DNA from: Punica granatum
Lineage: Eukaryota > Streptophyta > Magnoliopsida > Myrtales > Lythraceae
Direction: 5' to 3'
DNA: 64,000 bases
Assembly (NCBI RefSeq): GCF_007655135.1
Contig: NC_045127.1
Coordinates: 55,469,051-55,533,050, forward strand
Below, piece by piece: positions 48,423 to 60,444 of the stretch. Position 1 is the first letter of the stretch, and every line of letters begins with the position of its first letter. The notes below the pieces were generated by a model that was given only the letters and a program-made list of their open reading frames with translations, did not search any database and was not told the origin of the DNA. Position numbers and translations under genes: made by a program.

Positions 48423-48902
48423 CTAGAAAACTCTAACACAAATACAAGCCAATACTAAAACAATGATCAGCACCAAGGTAACACAAGCAATTTGTAGCAT
48501 TCTTATTTGCCACTCATACAACTGAATTTTCTTCTTCCTCTTCCTCATCAACTTCTTCTTATCTGGTTCATCTTTTGCAGATTGTTCAGGGGATCGAAAT
48601 GAAGCTCCATTTGCCAACCTTGAAGCTTGTTGGACTTCCATTTGCTCATCATCATCAACCTACTGGAAGTAACCACAACTAATGTCCTTCCTCCTCCACA
48701 AAGGACAACCAAGAAATCACCTACCATAGCTTTGCTCTTTTGTTGATGTTTGCATCAGAAGTCTCCTTCCACATGCACACAGATTGATCCCGTCTCCAAC
48801 TGAGGAATCACTAGTGCTTTTCTCCACCGTCGATAATATTCTCTGGAGCTGTTGAAACCCTCCACCATGGCTTCCTTCACCTCCCATTGTCTTGCTTGTC
48901 AC
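48423..48902 (-). pseudogene. GRF-type zinc finger / membrane-anchored protein of the MULE
   Basis: Reading leftwards from Met 48902, the chain holds a short leader and a GRF-type zinc-finger start LCACGRRLLMQTSTKEQSYGR. After an internal TGA (48717-48719) it continues FLGCPLWRRKDISCGYFQ, then TAG (48660-48662), VDDDEQMEVQQ, a basic stretch (KKKLMRKRKKKIQ) and one hydrophobic C-terminal helix (MLQIACVTLVLIIVLVLACI). The order GRF finger, charged coil, C-terminal membrane segment is known for small plant GRF proteins that often accompany MULEs. Both stops sit where the family usually has Trp. Without them the product would be about 160 residues. Its role in transposition is unknown. Confidence 0.78.
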
Positions 48903-49336
48903 AGAGTGTTCATGGGTACGGATCGAAAAAATGGTAGAGATGGGTTACTTGTTTGCATTTTCCATTTTCGATTAGAGTTGATGGAGCGGATGGAGAATGA
49001 GATGGGATGGGAGGAGAGAATTTGAGGATTTTAGGATTTAAGGTTCCTCTGTTCAATTTGGGAGTTGACGAGAGCATAAACATGAGCTTGCTTTCTTCTT
49101 TATTCAGCTATTTCGGGGAAAAAAATGCACACGTGGAACTTAACGTTCCATGTTACAGGTTAACGGGCCATATCATCATTTTCTGTCAGGGACCAACTGC
49201 ATCTTTTAACGAAAGGACTAAAAGGACTAAACGTTGTACAAGACTTGTTCAATTAGTATAATAAATTTCTTTCAGGGACGCGTTTTCAAAAATTGCATCT
49301 TTCAGGGACCAAAAAGTGAGTTTTGCAAAAGGAAGT

Positions 49337-49582
49337 TTGGGGTGGCGATGTCTCGGCTTTAGGTATTGGAAGCAAGCCTATCTATTATCTTCTTCGCTCA
49401 TTATTATTCTCTGTGGCGGCTGCCGCTCTCGTCGTCTGATCTAGGCGGAGGTTGTTTTTCTGGTCAGAGGGGATTAGGTCCTCGCCCTGCTCAACCACCC
49501 ATCTTTAATCCTCTGCAGCACAGAAAAAGTTCTTGATTGGATCTGAAACAGGGGTCTCTCGAAGGTCTTCCCTGAAGCCGCC
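49337..49582 (+). promoter_or_regulatory. 5' leader/proximal promoter of the CCCH gene, abutting a MULE TIR
   Basis: Only 246 bp remain between the MULE target duplication and the start codon. The segment is CT- and GC-richer than the MULE and looks like a 5' UTR. No TATA box is evident in it, so transcription may start within or beyond the MULE end, or at a TATA-less start. Confidence 0.5.
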
Positions 49583-52500
49583 ATGGTCGCGGGCGCGCCA
49601 GATTCGACCCAGCAACACCCCCAGGCATCCTCGGCATCTGTCCCATCTGCTGAAGAAGAGGCCTTGAAGAGGAATACCGATTGCGTTTATTTCCTCGCAT
49701 CGCCTTTGACCTGCAAAAAGGTTCTTTCCGCTGTTTCTGTCCTAAAGTATCGACGATTTCCTTAGGGTTTCTCTGCTGCTCAGGATCCTGCTGCCCTCTT
49801 TTACTGCCATCATTTGTGGGTTTTGGCTGCTTTCTCGAGGCTTTAGTTCCTTTAATTAACTTTCACTCTGTCCTCGTTTGGTCCCAAATCTTTCTGAAAC
49901 TTTGAGTATGTTGCGGGCCTTGTGATAAGTTTCTCTGGTTGGATCTCTTCGGGATTGTCACCTGTGGATTCGTGTCAGTCACCCGTATTGTTCTTTGGTT
50001 TCCCTTTTAGATATAGATTCCTTTCCCTTGCCGGAGAATTGTCTTCCCCCACATGGAATTTTGATCCTAAATGTCTGCTTGATTCTCTGGCCTGGCTTGT
50101 ATTTTGCTAGTGCGAACTTCTTCCACCGTCATTTTCTCAGAGAGGGTCGATTGTGCTGTTTCTGATTATTAAGTGCCGAGCTTGTCAGTCTTTCAAGTAA
50201 TAAGAGAGGCGACATATGAAAGCCCTAGGAATTTTGGAAACTTGTCTACGATATATAATTTCATCTTGAAGCCTGATTCTTCCTTTAACATTGATTATCA
50301 TTTTCTGAAATTTTGTGTAGCAGGCCAATTAAGGCCCTGTGCTATCTTATACCTAGCTTGTATTGAGATTCCCGCTCTCTTACTGTGCACAGCCTGTGTG
50401 ATTGTCTGAGTGGCTGTTGTTTATGTATTTGCAGCCGATTCTTTTTTCCACTATCATTGTCATGATGTGTGATGCTATTTACATCCTTCCTCGTTATATT
50501 TTGTCAGGGGAGTGAATGCGAGTATCGTCATAGTGAGTATGCCCGGGTTAATCCAAGGGATTGCTGGTATTGGTTGAATGGCAATTGCTTGAATCCAAAG
50601 TGCGCTTTCCGGCATCCTGTGAGTACTTTTCTTTCCTTCTTCAGCTCCTTGTTGATGTTTCAAGTCTGAATATTTGAACTGGTTGAATTCCTCATCAAAC
50701 TAACATCTCATTCTATTATTTTTCAGCCCCTTGATGGCTTGCTAGGAGCGCAAGCATCAGCTTCTATTGGAGCATCTCTGCCTCCTCAGCAGGTTGCTGT
50801 GCCACCTTCAACGCCTAACTCTTATAATAATTCTGGCAGACAAGCGGTGCCTTGTATTTTCTTCCAGAAGGGGCTCTGCTTGAAAGGCGATAAATGTTCC
50901 TTCCTGCATGGAGCAAATTCTTTCGGTAACAAAGTTCAACAGGCAACGCCGACAATGCTAACTGGTGATCTGTCCACTTCAAGAAAACCTCCGGGCGTAC
51001 TCCAGAAATGTTTTCAAGAGCAGCAAGTTCCTGCACAATCCTCAAAACCACCAGTATTGCAATCAAGTGCCAAGCTGGTTCTAAATGCAGAATACGATAC
51101 ACCAGGAAATGTGGGCAGTCTTGAAAAGAGTTCTGTGGCTAGAAGTACAGATGAAGAGGCATCCCAGTGCAAACCTTCTCATCCATCATCCATTTTGAAT
51201 GGAAGCTTGCAAAGTAGGTCCGGACGGTCACATCACACTTATGCTTTTGATGAACGTAGCTTCCAGAATGATAAGGAGGCTGATGAATTTTTGAGGGAAT
51301 CGTCTCCTGGCTTTGATGTTCTTGTCGATGATGAGCTCGGAGATCCTGAATATTATCACGGTGAAGATCAGTTTAGAAGAACGAGAACTCGTGAACGAAG
51401 AATTTCAAGCTCTGCGAACGAGTACGAAATGGATCATCCAGCTGACTTCAATTCATTATCTGATGCTGACAGAGAAATGTTACATGATCGACACATATTT
51501 GAATCTTATGATCAAATGTCAGGGCAGTTTGGTTGGGATCAGCCTCGAAATCAGTCAGAGAAAATATTCGGGGGTCTGAGTCATCGAGAAGGGAGGAATC
51601 ATGTAAACAGCGAGACACCTGAATTTTTTGGTGGATCTGATCTACGGCATCGCCTATCAAAGCAGCGCAGAGTCAATGGTTTGAGATCAGTTGTCAGCAA
51701 TGATTTTGTCCCTGACTCTCATGTCGAGGAGCGAAATTACCGGGGATCCTCTCAGAGGGATTCGCAGCATGCATCTTCTCAAGAGAGCTCGTTGAGTGAC
51801 CGCCTTAGGGGTAGGGTAAAGTTTCCTGGCAGGTCTGTTGGTGATGGACATGAAGATAAACCTGACTGGCAAATGGACCGGGAAAGGAGTTTGGGCAGAC
51901 TGCATCAGGGGAGGCTTAGGGATAGACTGAAAGGAAGGCTACAAGAGGAGAACAGCAGTGCTGTGGGAAAGCGTTCATCTAGTCCTCAAATGAGAAGGGA
52001 AACATGGGATGGGACTGATGCTAATTTTGCTGGCCCGAAAAGTCTTTCAGAACTGAAAAGCATGGGACAGCAAATAAAGGGACAGGAATCATCATCTTTA
52101 GCAGTTAGGCGACAAGACGAAAGGGCAGGGGACCAACAAAGTGATGTTGACTTGTCGTTTGAAGGGCCAAAGCCTCTCAGTGTGCTCCTGAAGAGGAAAA
52201 GAGAAGCCAAGACAACAGCAGCTAGTAAATGTGGACCATCTGTTGGTACAGAAGGAAGTTGCGGATGGGTGAATGGCAGTGGGCTGATTGAAAGCCGCAC
52301 AAGTCCAGCCAACGCACAGATACAGAGTTCTCTGTCTCAATCCAAGGAAGATGGCCTCAACTGCCAGGCTAATAAGGAGGAAGGGATCAAGCTCACAAGC
52401 ATCGATGCAGTTGGGAACATGCAGCAAGGCATCCTCGGCACTCATGGCGGTCAGTCTTCTCTCCAAGGCAATGTGAATCCCTCCAAAGAGAGAGAGGAGA

Positions 52501-52688
52501 GCATGGTTGTTCAGGATGCAATTCATGAGCATGAGCTTGAGGGTGATGATCAGCAGGATGGGGAGTATGATTATGAGCATGTTGATGAGGGGGAATACAA
52601 TTATGATGGTGAGAACGGGGATGAAGAATATCTAGATGATGAGGATGGTGATGACTTTGCTAAGAAGGTGGGTGTCATGTTGACTTGA
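49583..52688 (+). CDS. Three-finger CCCH zinc-finger protein (plant C3H17/ZC3H11-like)
   Basis: Three exons (49583-49720, 50508-50618, 50727-52688) join in phase 0 at GT-AG borders to give 736 codons. Three CCCH fingers sit near the N-terminus: C34-x9-C44-x5-C50-x3-H54, split across the first intron; C65-x7-C73-x4-C78-x3-H82 (CWYWLNGNCLNPKCAFRH); and C126-x7-C134-x5-C140-x3-H144. The rest is disordered: Ser/Arg-rich with DRLRGRVKFPGR and RLRDRLKGRLQEE repeats, then FEGPKPLSVLLKRKRE, and a strongly acidic tail (EYDYEHVDEGEYNYDGE) ending DDFAKKVGVMLT. Layout and length fit the plant family of Arabidopsis zinc finger CCCH domain protein 17, related to animal ZC3H11A, a nuclear RNA-binding/export-type protein. 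Role here is inferred. The start Met follows a GC-rich leader and is the first in frame. Confidence 0.92.
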
Positions 52689-53550
52689 ACAAGTGACTCC
52701 TTTTGGCTTTGAGATGGGTAGGTGGGTGGTTATGGTTTTAGCATGCAGAGAGAAGTGAAGATAAGAGTTCTTTAGGAGTTTGGGATGCTAGAGTTATACT
52801 TATTTCCCTGTATTATTATTTGTTTAAGCATTTTCCATTGTAATGAAGCAGCAGTTGCAGCGGATTGAGTGGGATTTTTCTGTTGCTACAGGCACCGGTA
52901 GATGCCATTCACCGGAGGCTTGTGAAGCCCTTTGATGTAACAGTAGAAACTAATAAGAAAGATTACGAGCAGTTGTGCTCATGTTCTGTTTGGCAGTTGC
53001 TGTAGTTTCTCTCTCTTATCCCTTTCGTTGAAACTAATTAGCTATCCCAGCCGGTGGGAGGACGTCAGCGGGTATGTTGAAATGGCAGTTCCCAGGGCTT
53101 TGTTTATAGCTGGTGAATGCAGCCGCTGCTGTTGCTAAACAGTGGTGACATTGCTATTGTGTACATTTGACTAGATAATTGGAATTTGGAACCCATAAAG
53201 ATGCAGATGCAGATACAAAGTTAAGTCAAAGGGACCTCTTGTGGACTAGGGTTTTCTTTCCATTAGCATGTGAAATGAGCAATGCGCGCGGGCATCAAAT
53301 ATGCTCACGGGCATCAAATATGTAAAAACGTGAGAAAAAATATGTTGCAGCAGCAATATCCATCCACTTGCACCAAATTAAGGAGCAGAACCAAGGAGAA
53401 TGTGCATTTGTCGAAATACTATTATGCTATTTTTCTATTTTTTGCTTAAAAAAAGAGAAATTATCCCCCCGGGGGGTGGTGGTTGTTGGAGGAAGGGAAA
53501 CTGCCACGGCCCGTTCGTTGTCATTGGGGAAATGGGCGGTTAGAGTTGGA
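52689..53550 (+). other. 3' UTR and downstream flank of the CCCH gene
   Basis: The first 300 or so bases are likely 3' UTR (gene-like, with 'gtaatgaag' and T-rich stretches near 52830-52850). Beyond about 53000 no gene is recognised. A short direct repeat 'gggcatcaaatatg' occurs at 53289 and 53309. Confidence 0.45.
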
Positions 53551-53553
53551 CGC

Positions 53554-53912
53554 GGTGGCTCGTTTGGACTATCCAAAACTTTATTACAGCTTACCTCCAT
53601 TACAACTCCATTCCACTCTATCTTTTCTCAAATTCAACAAAATAAAAAAAAATTATTTTATCTTTTTCTCTTATATAAATAATAAAATTTCACACGTATC
53701 TTTTCATAATCATTATTACAATCAATCCTTACATAATAAATTCCTTTGCTTCCCTCCATTCTTCCATGAATTCAACGGCGTAATCATTACCTTTTTATCT
53801 TTTTTTCATATTTAATAATAAATTCTCACAAATATTTTTTTATAACCATCATTACAATTCACTTAAATATATACATTAATATTTGAAATAGAGCTCCATT
53901 ACTAAACGCTAA
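53554..53912. repeat. Possible MITE (PIF/Harbinger-like ends)
   Basis: The left end gtggctcgtttggactat and the reverse complement of the right end, gttagcgtttagtaat, are weakly inverted. The AT-rich, non-coding interior repeats 'cat(a/t)atcattattacaat' type phrases. Target duplication unclear. Confidence 0.35.
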
Positions 53913-53996
53913 CTTAAATTTATTATATTTGTGTAGAAATGCGACTTTGTTCAATAAAATCAGTGGAAACTCCATTATACAGAGTCAAACATTGAT

Positions 53997-54124
53997 AGTG
54001 CGTTTGATTTCAGAGTTAAAGTAACTTTGATTTTGATTGTGGAAAATGACAAATGTTGTGTAGAGTGTTGAGTTAAAGTTAAAGTTAAATTTTTTGTGAT
54101 TTTAACCTTGAAAATAAACGAGCC
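53997..54124. repeat. Short MITE, possibly same family as 6146-6464
   Basis: The left end agtgcgtttgatttcagagt and the reverse complement of the right end, ggctcgtttattttcaaggt, both run into 'ttaaa'. The 'agagttaaagt' subterminal wording matches the MITE at 6146-6464. Non-coding, 128 bp. Confidence 0.5.
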
Positions 54125-54904
54125 ATGATTGTCTTGTTAAGTCATGCGGCTTAGAAAAATGGAGAGCAAATTTATAATTTCTTGTACCCTCACTTTTTAT
54201 TCAAAATCGACATTCAAAACTTATAACAAGAACAAAATATTTGGTTTGTTCCATATAATATCAGTAGGAATGTAAAATAATTCTAAATTGTACCTCAAAT
54301 AATGTTAAAATTCATGAAAATATGTATAGAATTATTTTCGAAACACCATATTTATTATTCATGTACACTTACGATTTCACGATTCGATTTTATAGTTCAA
54401 TTTTCTGGACCCTCCACCGTTTCTACTTCAAAACTCAATTTTGGGGAGCTCTCGCCTCCAAGAGTCAAGGGGTCCCAGTTTATGCTTGGATCCCTTCTCC
54501 CTTGCCTTCAGTTCGAGCTTCCTTTCACTTTTTTATTTTATTTTTATTAGTTTTTTAAATATATTAAATAAAAATTATAATTTTTAAAATCTTTTACAGA
54601 TGGAAAATTGATTTTTAACGAAAAAGTATTCCCCCTTTCTTTTTAATTAAAATAGGGGATTTGAATTAATGGGAGCCACAACTGACGAGGCAATAGTTAC
54701 TAAGGCCCTATCAATACGAAGGGTTCAGTTTATTATTGAATTCATCCGTGTTCATATAGACCACCTTTATAGGCTTTCTTGATATCACGTAGAAATTCAA
54801 TTGTATGGGAAGCGACTTACACTCGGGATGTTAAGGCAATTGACTCAAACTATTACAACCACATGACTAAACTTTAAAACAAGAAGTATTTATACTTACA
54901 TATC
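54125..54904. other. Intergenic, AT-rich
   Basis: No gene is recognised. Two short overlapping ORFs near 54302-54558 have no domain. Confidence 0.4.
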
Positions 54905-54918
54905 TATATTCTAATACT

Positions 54919-55545
54919 TTTTTTTTTGGATGAAAGGCAAACTTTCATTAATCAGAAGTAATTATATCAGTGGCCATTAACCCAGTACATCATGAGAGAC
55001 TAAGAAACCCCAAACTCTACCCCAAAAGGTACTAATTAGTTGTGTACAAAATCATGAGAGTTAAATATGTGAACGACTAAGGTAGCATTTACAATTTTTT
55101 GTGAGAGACGGGGGTAAACACTCAGTTTCGCTTTCACGTCTGCAAAAACCCTCCGAACTATTGCCGCTGGAGGTGAGATTTGCTTTTGGTAGGTCCTGAC
55201 ATTCCTCTCTCACCATATACAGTATATGTAGTGAGTCCAAAGAAGCTTTAGGGAAATGACATCAAGTTTCCTGCCTCGAAGGGAAGTAATCCAGTTGATT
55301 TTCGTATTCCAACTCACCGAAATTCGGTGCAAACCGATTCGAGCCAACAAACTTTTCCAAATTCCTTAGGTGACTGGACACTAAAAAAAGAAGTGATCAC
55401 GAGTTTTCCGTTGTATACCGCAAAACTCGCACTCAGTTGACGCGAGCTGAATCCCCCATTTGGATAGTCGGTCCTTAGTAGCTAGTCTATTATAAACACC
55501 GAGCCAGCTGATAAAAGAAGAGTGAGGAAGATGTTCATCAAACCA
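54919..55545 (-). mobile_element. 5'-truncated LINE-1 retrotransposon, 3' end only
   Basis: Read on the minus strand, the sequence contains a relic of the plant L1 zf-RVT region (RLATKDRLSKWGIQLAS, CEFCGIQRKTRDHFFF), then non-coding sequence broken by stops, and a poly(A) tail (the T run at 54918-54928). A 14-bp target duplication, tatattctaatact, is present at 54905-54918 and 55546-55559. A 5' truncation, poly(A) tail and variable-length duplication are the standard result of L1 insertion. About 627 bp remain of a usual 5-7 kb. No complete ORF. Confidence 0.88.
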
Positions 55546-55559
55546 TATATTCTAATACT

Positions 55560-56740
55560 ATCTACACTATCATATAAAGTTAGAGGTGATGATAATTTGT
55601 CTCATTTCTTGTTTGACTTTTACCGTTATTTATATTACTATAAAAAAAAAAAGAAGTCAAGCCTTTACGAACTTTCACTTTTCATAAAATGTCCTTTTCT
55701 AGAATTCTATTAGAAAATTATAGTGGTTGGATTAAAAGATAATATAGTAAATTAAAAATTAATCACTCTATACCAATTAGCTGTCCCACTTTTTTTTTTC
55801 TCTTTTCAATTTTCCTTATATATCTCCTCTCTCTCCCCTCTTTCTCTCCTCCCACTATGAGCAATAATTCCATTTCTCCATACGGAAAAAAAATGCATAT
55901 CCTATTTCCCCAACCCTTTCTCTTTCTCTATCCTCTCTCCCTCTCTCTTCTTTCTCAAACGTTCCCTCCCTTTTTATTTTTGATAGATACGGTTCCCCCA
56001 CCTTTTTCTCTCCTTCAACATTTTCTTTTATTAATTTTATTATTTAATTAAATTAATAAAAATATTCTTTTAACCTCTAAAAGTATCGTACATAGGATTT
56101 TCATATCGAACTTACGTTGAAAATCTTGCGAGTAACGCTATCACTTTCTTTTAATTAAATTTCATGCGTTGTACGTGTTTACGTCTTCTAATTAATTATT
56201 AGAAAGAGTAGAAATCCTCTCTTCTATCTCCCTAATAGCACATGTACGTGTAGTTGGGTAGATTAGACGAGGAGTAACTTCCACGAACACTTTCTCGTTA
56301 CCGCCTCATGCTTAGTTTTTGTTTTTTTAATGAATTCTATAATGTATATTGCCCATAAATAAGGCGCCAACAAAAAAGAAGAGAAGTTTCAGTATTTTTC
56401 CAATCAATTGTTCCTACTATTCCCGTTAACAAAATTTACTCTTTTTTATAAAGTTTTAATTCGGTTGCGTGAGGGAGTGCGGTCACTAGTTATTATTTAT
56501 AATAAATAATACCACTAAAGTAGTAATTTAGTGATTTCAAATTTTTTTCATGTTATTTTGTAATTTTAAGGTCTCGAGTTTAAACCTCATTCATGCATTT
56601 GTGTCAAAATATTTGCTAGAAAGTGCATGTTTAAATGTGAATGTTCAAATATTGCGTCGCAGGAATCGAGTAGCGGCTTTATTTGCTCATCAAACAAAAA
56701 ATATATATTAATAAATAATTATAACGATGAAAAGAAAGGA
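55560..56740. other. Intergenic, AT-rich, CT tracts
   Basis: No gene is recognised. CT-rich runs lie at 55790-55860 and 55915-55990. Confidence 0.4.
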
Positions 56741-56799
56741 ATGGCCAATAGCCTGCTAATGCTTATTCAGATTGAGTTTGAGGTCCTCGTCCATTCGTC

Positions 56800-57393
56800 C
56801 TTCCCGTCCCCGTCCTCCTCCTGGGAATCGGCAATTCCACTCTCCTAAGTAACTCCCCTTCCCATCTCCCAAGAAATCTCTGCACTTTTTCTGTCCCACG
56901 TTTTAAGCTCTTCATCAGTTTCTCTGAACGTCTCGCCCTGCCCCACGACGAGTATTGAAAGCTGAAACTGAACTCGCTCATCCACAGAGCATCCATCCTC
57001 GGCTCCGATCCATCACCTGTCTTTATACCTCAGACAAACATACACCTGGCTCCTTAGGTAATTCTCTCGCATAAATTGAACCTGAGAACTGCAGGTGTCA
57101 GTTCCTATATAAAAGTTTTCTTCTTTGCTGGCTGGCGCTGTCCCTGACTACTCGACTCGAGTGCTTCCTTTCATGCGCTCCATCAAATTGTTCTCTCTAG
57201 TGGGTATATTGCCAGAATTGATGCATCCTAATTTTTGGTTGGGTCTCTATAAATAAATTTTAGAGCCTTATTGTGCTACAATATGATATGAAAGAACCAG
57301 AGGCAAGCAACATGTATTTTTCTTTCATCTTCATGTCCTGCCGCTCCGGTGTATTTTCAGCTCGAGCTTGTTATGCTATATTTGCAGTATACA
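56800..57393 (+). promoter_or_regulatory. Probable 5' UTR exon(s) and 5' UTR intron of the DUF3067 gene
   Basis: A CT-rich, leader-like stretch (about 56800-57055) ends in a donor-like ttaggtaattc at 57052-57062. Acceptor-like sites lie at 57360 (tattttcag) and 57387 (atatttgcag), just before the start codon. The sequence has no useful ORF, so a non-coding first exon with an intron in the 5' UTR is inferred. Confidence 0.5.
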
Positions 57394-59557
57394 ATGAGCC
57401 TACTGTCAAGCCATCGCTATAACTGGTTTCAGAGGATCCAAGACCACAGTTTTAAAGGAAAACCCAAGAAGGGCCAATGTTTAGCATACTTTAATACATA
57501 TTTACCTACCAATGGGTTGTCGGTTTTCCACGGTCAACAACTCTTCACTAGTTCCAGTCGCAGTGCAAAGAAATATTGGCAGATCTTTTCCGCTGCAGAG
57601 AATGAAGGCTTGGATCCTGATGATTCTGAAGAGGAACTTGGAGATGAAGGATCTTCCGAGGATGGCGATGGCTCTGCAGGGGTGAGCACTACTAAGTTTT
57701 CCTGCCTGTGTGATGCATAAGCTCTGTCTCGCCCTTTGAGACAATAGAGGTGATGGTCGTGACAGACAACATGGAACAGCTTTGGAACTATGGGAACAAG
57801 TAGTTGTAAATTCTCCTGAAGATGAAGTGATTGTGCTATAGTCTGTTCTTTTTTGACTCGTACAGTTTCTATTCTTGGTTTTGCTGGTGAAATGCATTTC
57901 TTTTTCCTTGATAGACTGACATTATCTTTCAGAAGACTGCTGGCCCTGCCAAGCGATAGGAATGATTCTCAACTTATCATATCCTTGTACTTTCAGCCAA
58001 ATGCATGTGTATGCCTTGTCCCTCACCTTCTCGCCGAAGGAATAAGGGTGATATACATGTGTGGAAGAAGCAATTATTCGGAGAGGAAAGAAATGTTCTA
58101 CTAATTTATATTTCATTTCAGGTGAACAGTGAAATTCTTAGAGAGAATCTTGAGAGAATAGTTGGCTCAGATGATTCCACCTTTAGCGGCATCGATCTTG
58201 CGACTCTTATCAGGAACAAATATGGGAGATCGTATGATATTCAGCTAATAAAGAAGGTTGGATACTCATCTGCTGATATGACCACGTCATATACGCCTAT
58301 CACGGAAGAATTGCCTTTTTTTTTCAGTTATTATTTTTTTCCATCTTTGTTTGCTGTTTGCCGCATTACAGCTACCATGGAATTAGTACTGGAATGGTTA
58401 GCCACTAAATATATTAGCATGTTGGTTGATCACGACCAAGATTTATAAGTTTCTACACTGGCCATTATCTATAGAAAACAGGACAAAAAATTTCTTGTTC
58501 TAATTCTGGTGAGTACATTTACCCTGTGAGCCCATATGTTATTTATGCTGAGGCCTTCAGGAAACTTTCCATTGGATATTGATTGCTTAGTCATTCATTT
58601 GGCACTAAACTTAATTCTTTTAATCATCTGCCATAGGAGTTCATGGGAAGAAATCTCCTTGCCCTGAATGTGATGTGGAAGTACCTGGAGCAGGTAATTT
58701 GACCATAGCTGCAATTTTTTCTTTGTTCCATGCTAGATGGTACTAAAGTACTTATCATCAACTAGAAGGGAACCTGTAAGCCTTTGATTGAACTTGGTAA
58801 ATTTTTCATGGACATGTTTACTTCGAGGTTGTAAAGCTAACAAATTAAACATTATGTGAGATTTTTTCTGGTATGCATTTAGGACTGATGAAATAAAATT
58901 GAATGGCCAAAGTTATATTAGCTTTGCATACTTGTCCTAAGGAATAAGTGATTGGCAAATCGGTTGGAGAGATTTATGAGTTCTTATTTGCAATGCCTCC
59001 TGTTAATTTTCACCAGAGATCCTTTCCTTTAACTGAAGAGGAGTACATACTAAGGCTTGATAATGTGGCAAACACATTAAAATGTTGGGGAGCCGTTTCG
59101 CACATTCGAAACAGCCTGGCGAAGTTGAAAGAGCGTCCTCGGACTGGAAAAGTAAGGACAGTTATCAATTTCTTCGAGTAGAGGTAGAGGGTATAATTGA
59201 AAATGTTTGCCTTTGATTAATGTATGCATGAGTGAGCCAGGTATATCTAATTGTGATTCCACCATCTCAGAAAGGTCCATTTCAAAGTATTGAACCATAA
59301 TTGGCCCATAGCCTAGGCCGCTGCTTGCTCCAGAAAGGCCCCAATTGCTGTATGTAGCTATTTTTAGAAACTGAAAGGTCTGAGCGCTAGCATGCAATGA
59401 AAGTTATGAAACATCTTCCTGTGCACAGAATCCCTGTGTAGAATCTTGTGGCATCGTAACAAGGGTGTGGAGACTGATGATTTTTGTGCAGGCAGTGAGC
59501 ATCTTTATAGACATGGATGAGTCAGGAGGTCGTGCAAATGAGTGGATCTACAAGTAG
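57394..59557 (+). CDS. DUF3067 protein, probable plastid protein
   Basis: Five exons (57394-57681, 58122-58256, 58637-58693, 59017-59151, 59492-59557) join in phase 0 at GT-AG borders to give 226 codons. Residues 1-70 are rich in Ser, Lys, Arg and aromatics with few acids, like a transit peptide, then comes an acidic linker (DPDDSEEELGDEGSSEDGD). The DUF3067 domain follows: SGIDLATLIRNKYGRSYDIQ, NVMWKYLEQ, RSFPLTEEEYILRLDNVANT, WGAVSHIRNSLAKLKERPRT and the end ESGGRANEWIYK. DUF3067 is a short domain of unknown function conserved from cyanobacteria to plant plastids. An in-frame Met at 57373 is an alternative start. All conserved blocks are present, so the gene looks functional. Confidence 0.88.
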
Positions 59558-60394
59558 ATAGCAAAAGTGGAGAAACGAGGAGATTTTCGTCGTTCGGCAG
59601 TACTGACCAACATGCAACTGGAGGCTGCTTTCAGCAACTCTGACATGTTAGGTTCCTGGGGTCAGTATTGGCAGTTTGGTATGCTCTATCCTGAAAGAGA
59701 GCAGTTGATACTTGATTTTGAGTTTCTTTTCTTCTCTTCTTGAGGGTGGTGCTTCCTGAGCATGCTGGCTTCAGGTGCCACTGGCTGTTGCTCTTGTTTA
59801 CGTTCATCTTTCCTATAACCTCATGGCGTACTGGGGGTCCAGAGAATTATGTAATAACATCTGAGAGTCAGTAAAATGTAGAGGTTCATGTATCTGATCT
59901 CAACAGTTGAGCGTTTGGAGAAAAGTTCTCCTCTAGATTTGTTTTGAGATGGCTGTGTTGTGTACTTATGCACTTTGTTTGGGGAAAAAAAATCCATGAA
60001 TTCTCATCCTTAGATGTATTGGTTTTTGTTATCTCTTCAAGTGAATGATGAGAACTGTAGATAGAAGATGGAGCATTCAATAATTCCATAGGAGGAGCTC
60101 TAAGTGCAAACAGGATGCTACTGAGGTATGGTACCTCCAAGGTGCCAGTTTGAACCGCCTGTAAGGACGGATACGGCCATTGCCGGATCATTTCTACTTT
60201 CCAACTGGTTCTTCTTTGCTTGAAATTGTTCACAACAGTAACTCTGCTTGGGATAGATATCTTTGTTGGGGCAGCTTATAAAAGAACTTTATATTCTAGT
60301 AAGATTTATACATAATAATCCTGTGTACAGCAGCATGATCCTCTTCACCGTCCGTTGAATGAATCTACAGGGTAGACGTCTATATATGTAAAAG

Positions 60395-60444
<50 letters not shown>

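Larger units (their letters stand above)
43646..49326 (+). mobile_element. Full-length Mutator-like element (MULE), inactivated, two genes
   Basis: Long imperfect TIRs of about 200 bp lie at both ends: gacaaaactcactttttggt at the left, and gcaaaactcactttttggtc as the reverse complement of the right. They share 'gacagaaaatg(c/a)tg' and 'aacgttaagttc(g/c)acgt' blocks. The flanks aaaatgaagt (43636-43645) and aaaaggaagt (49327-49336) agree at 9 of 10 bases. Inside are a MuDR-type transposase relic on the plus strand and a GRF zinc-finger gene relic on the minus strand, converging near 48 kb. Both are broken by stops, so the copy cannot move itself, though its TIRs might still be used by an active relative. 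It inserted between the 43.3-kb repeat and the promoter or 5' leader of the CCCH gene. Confidence 0.92.
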
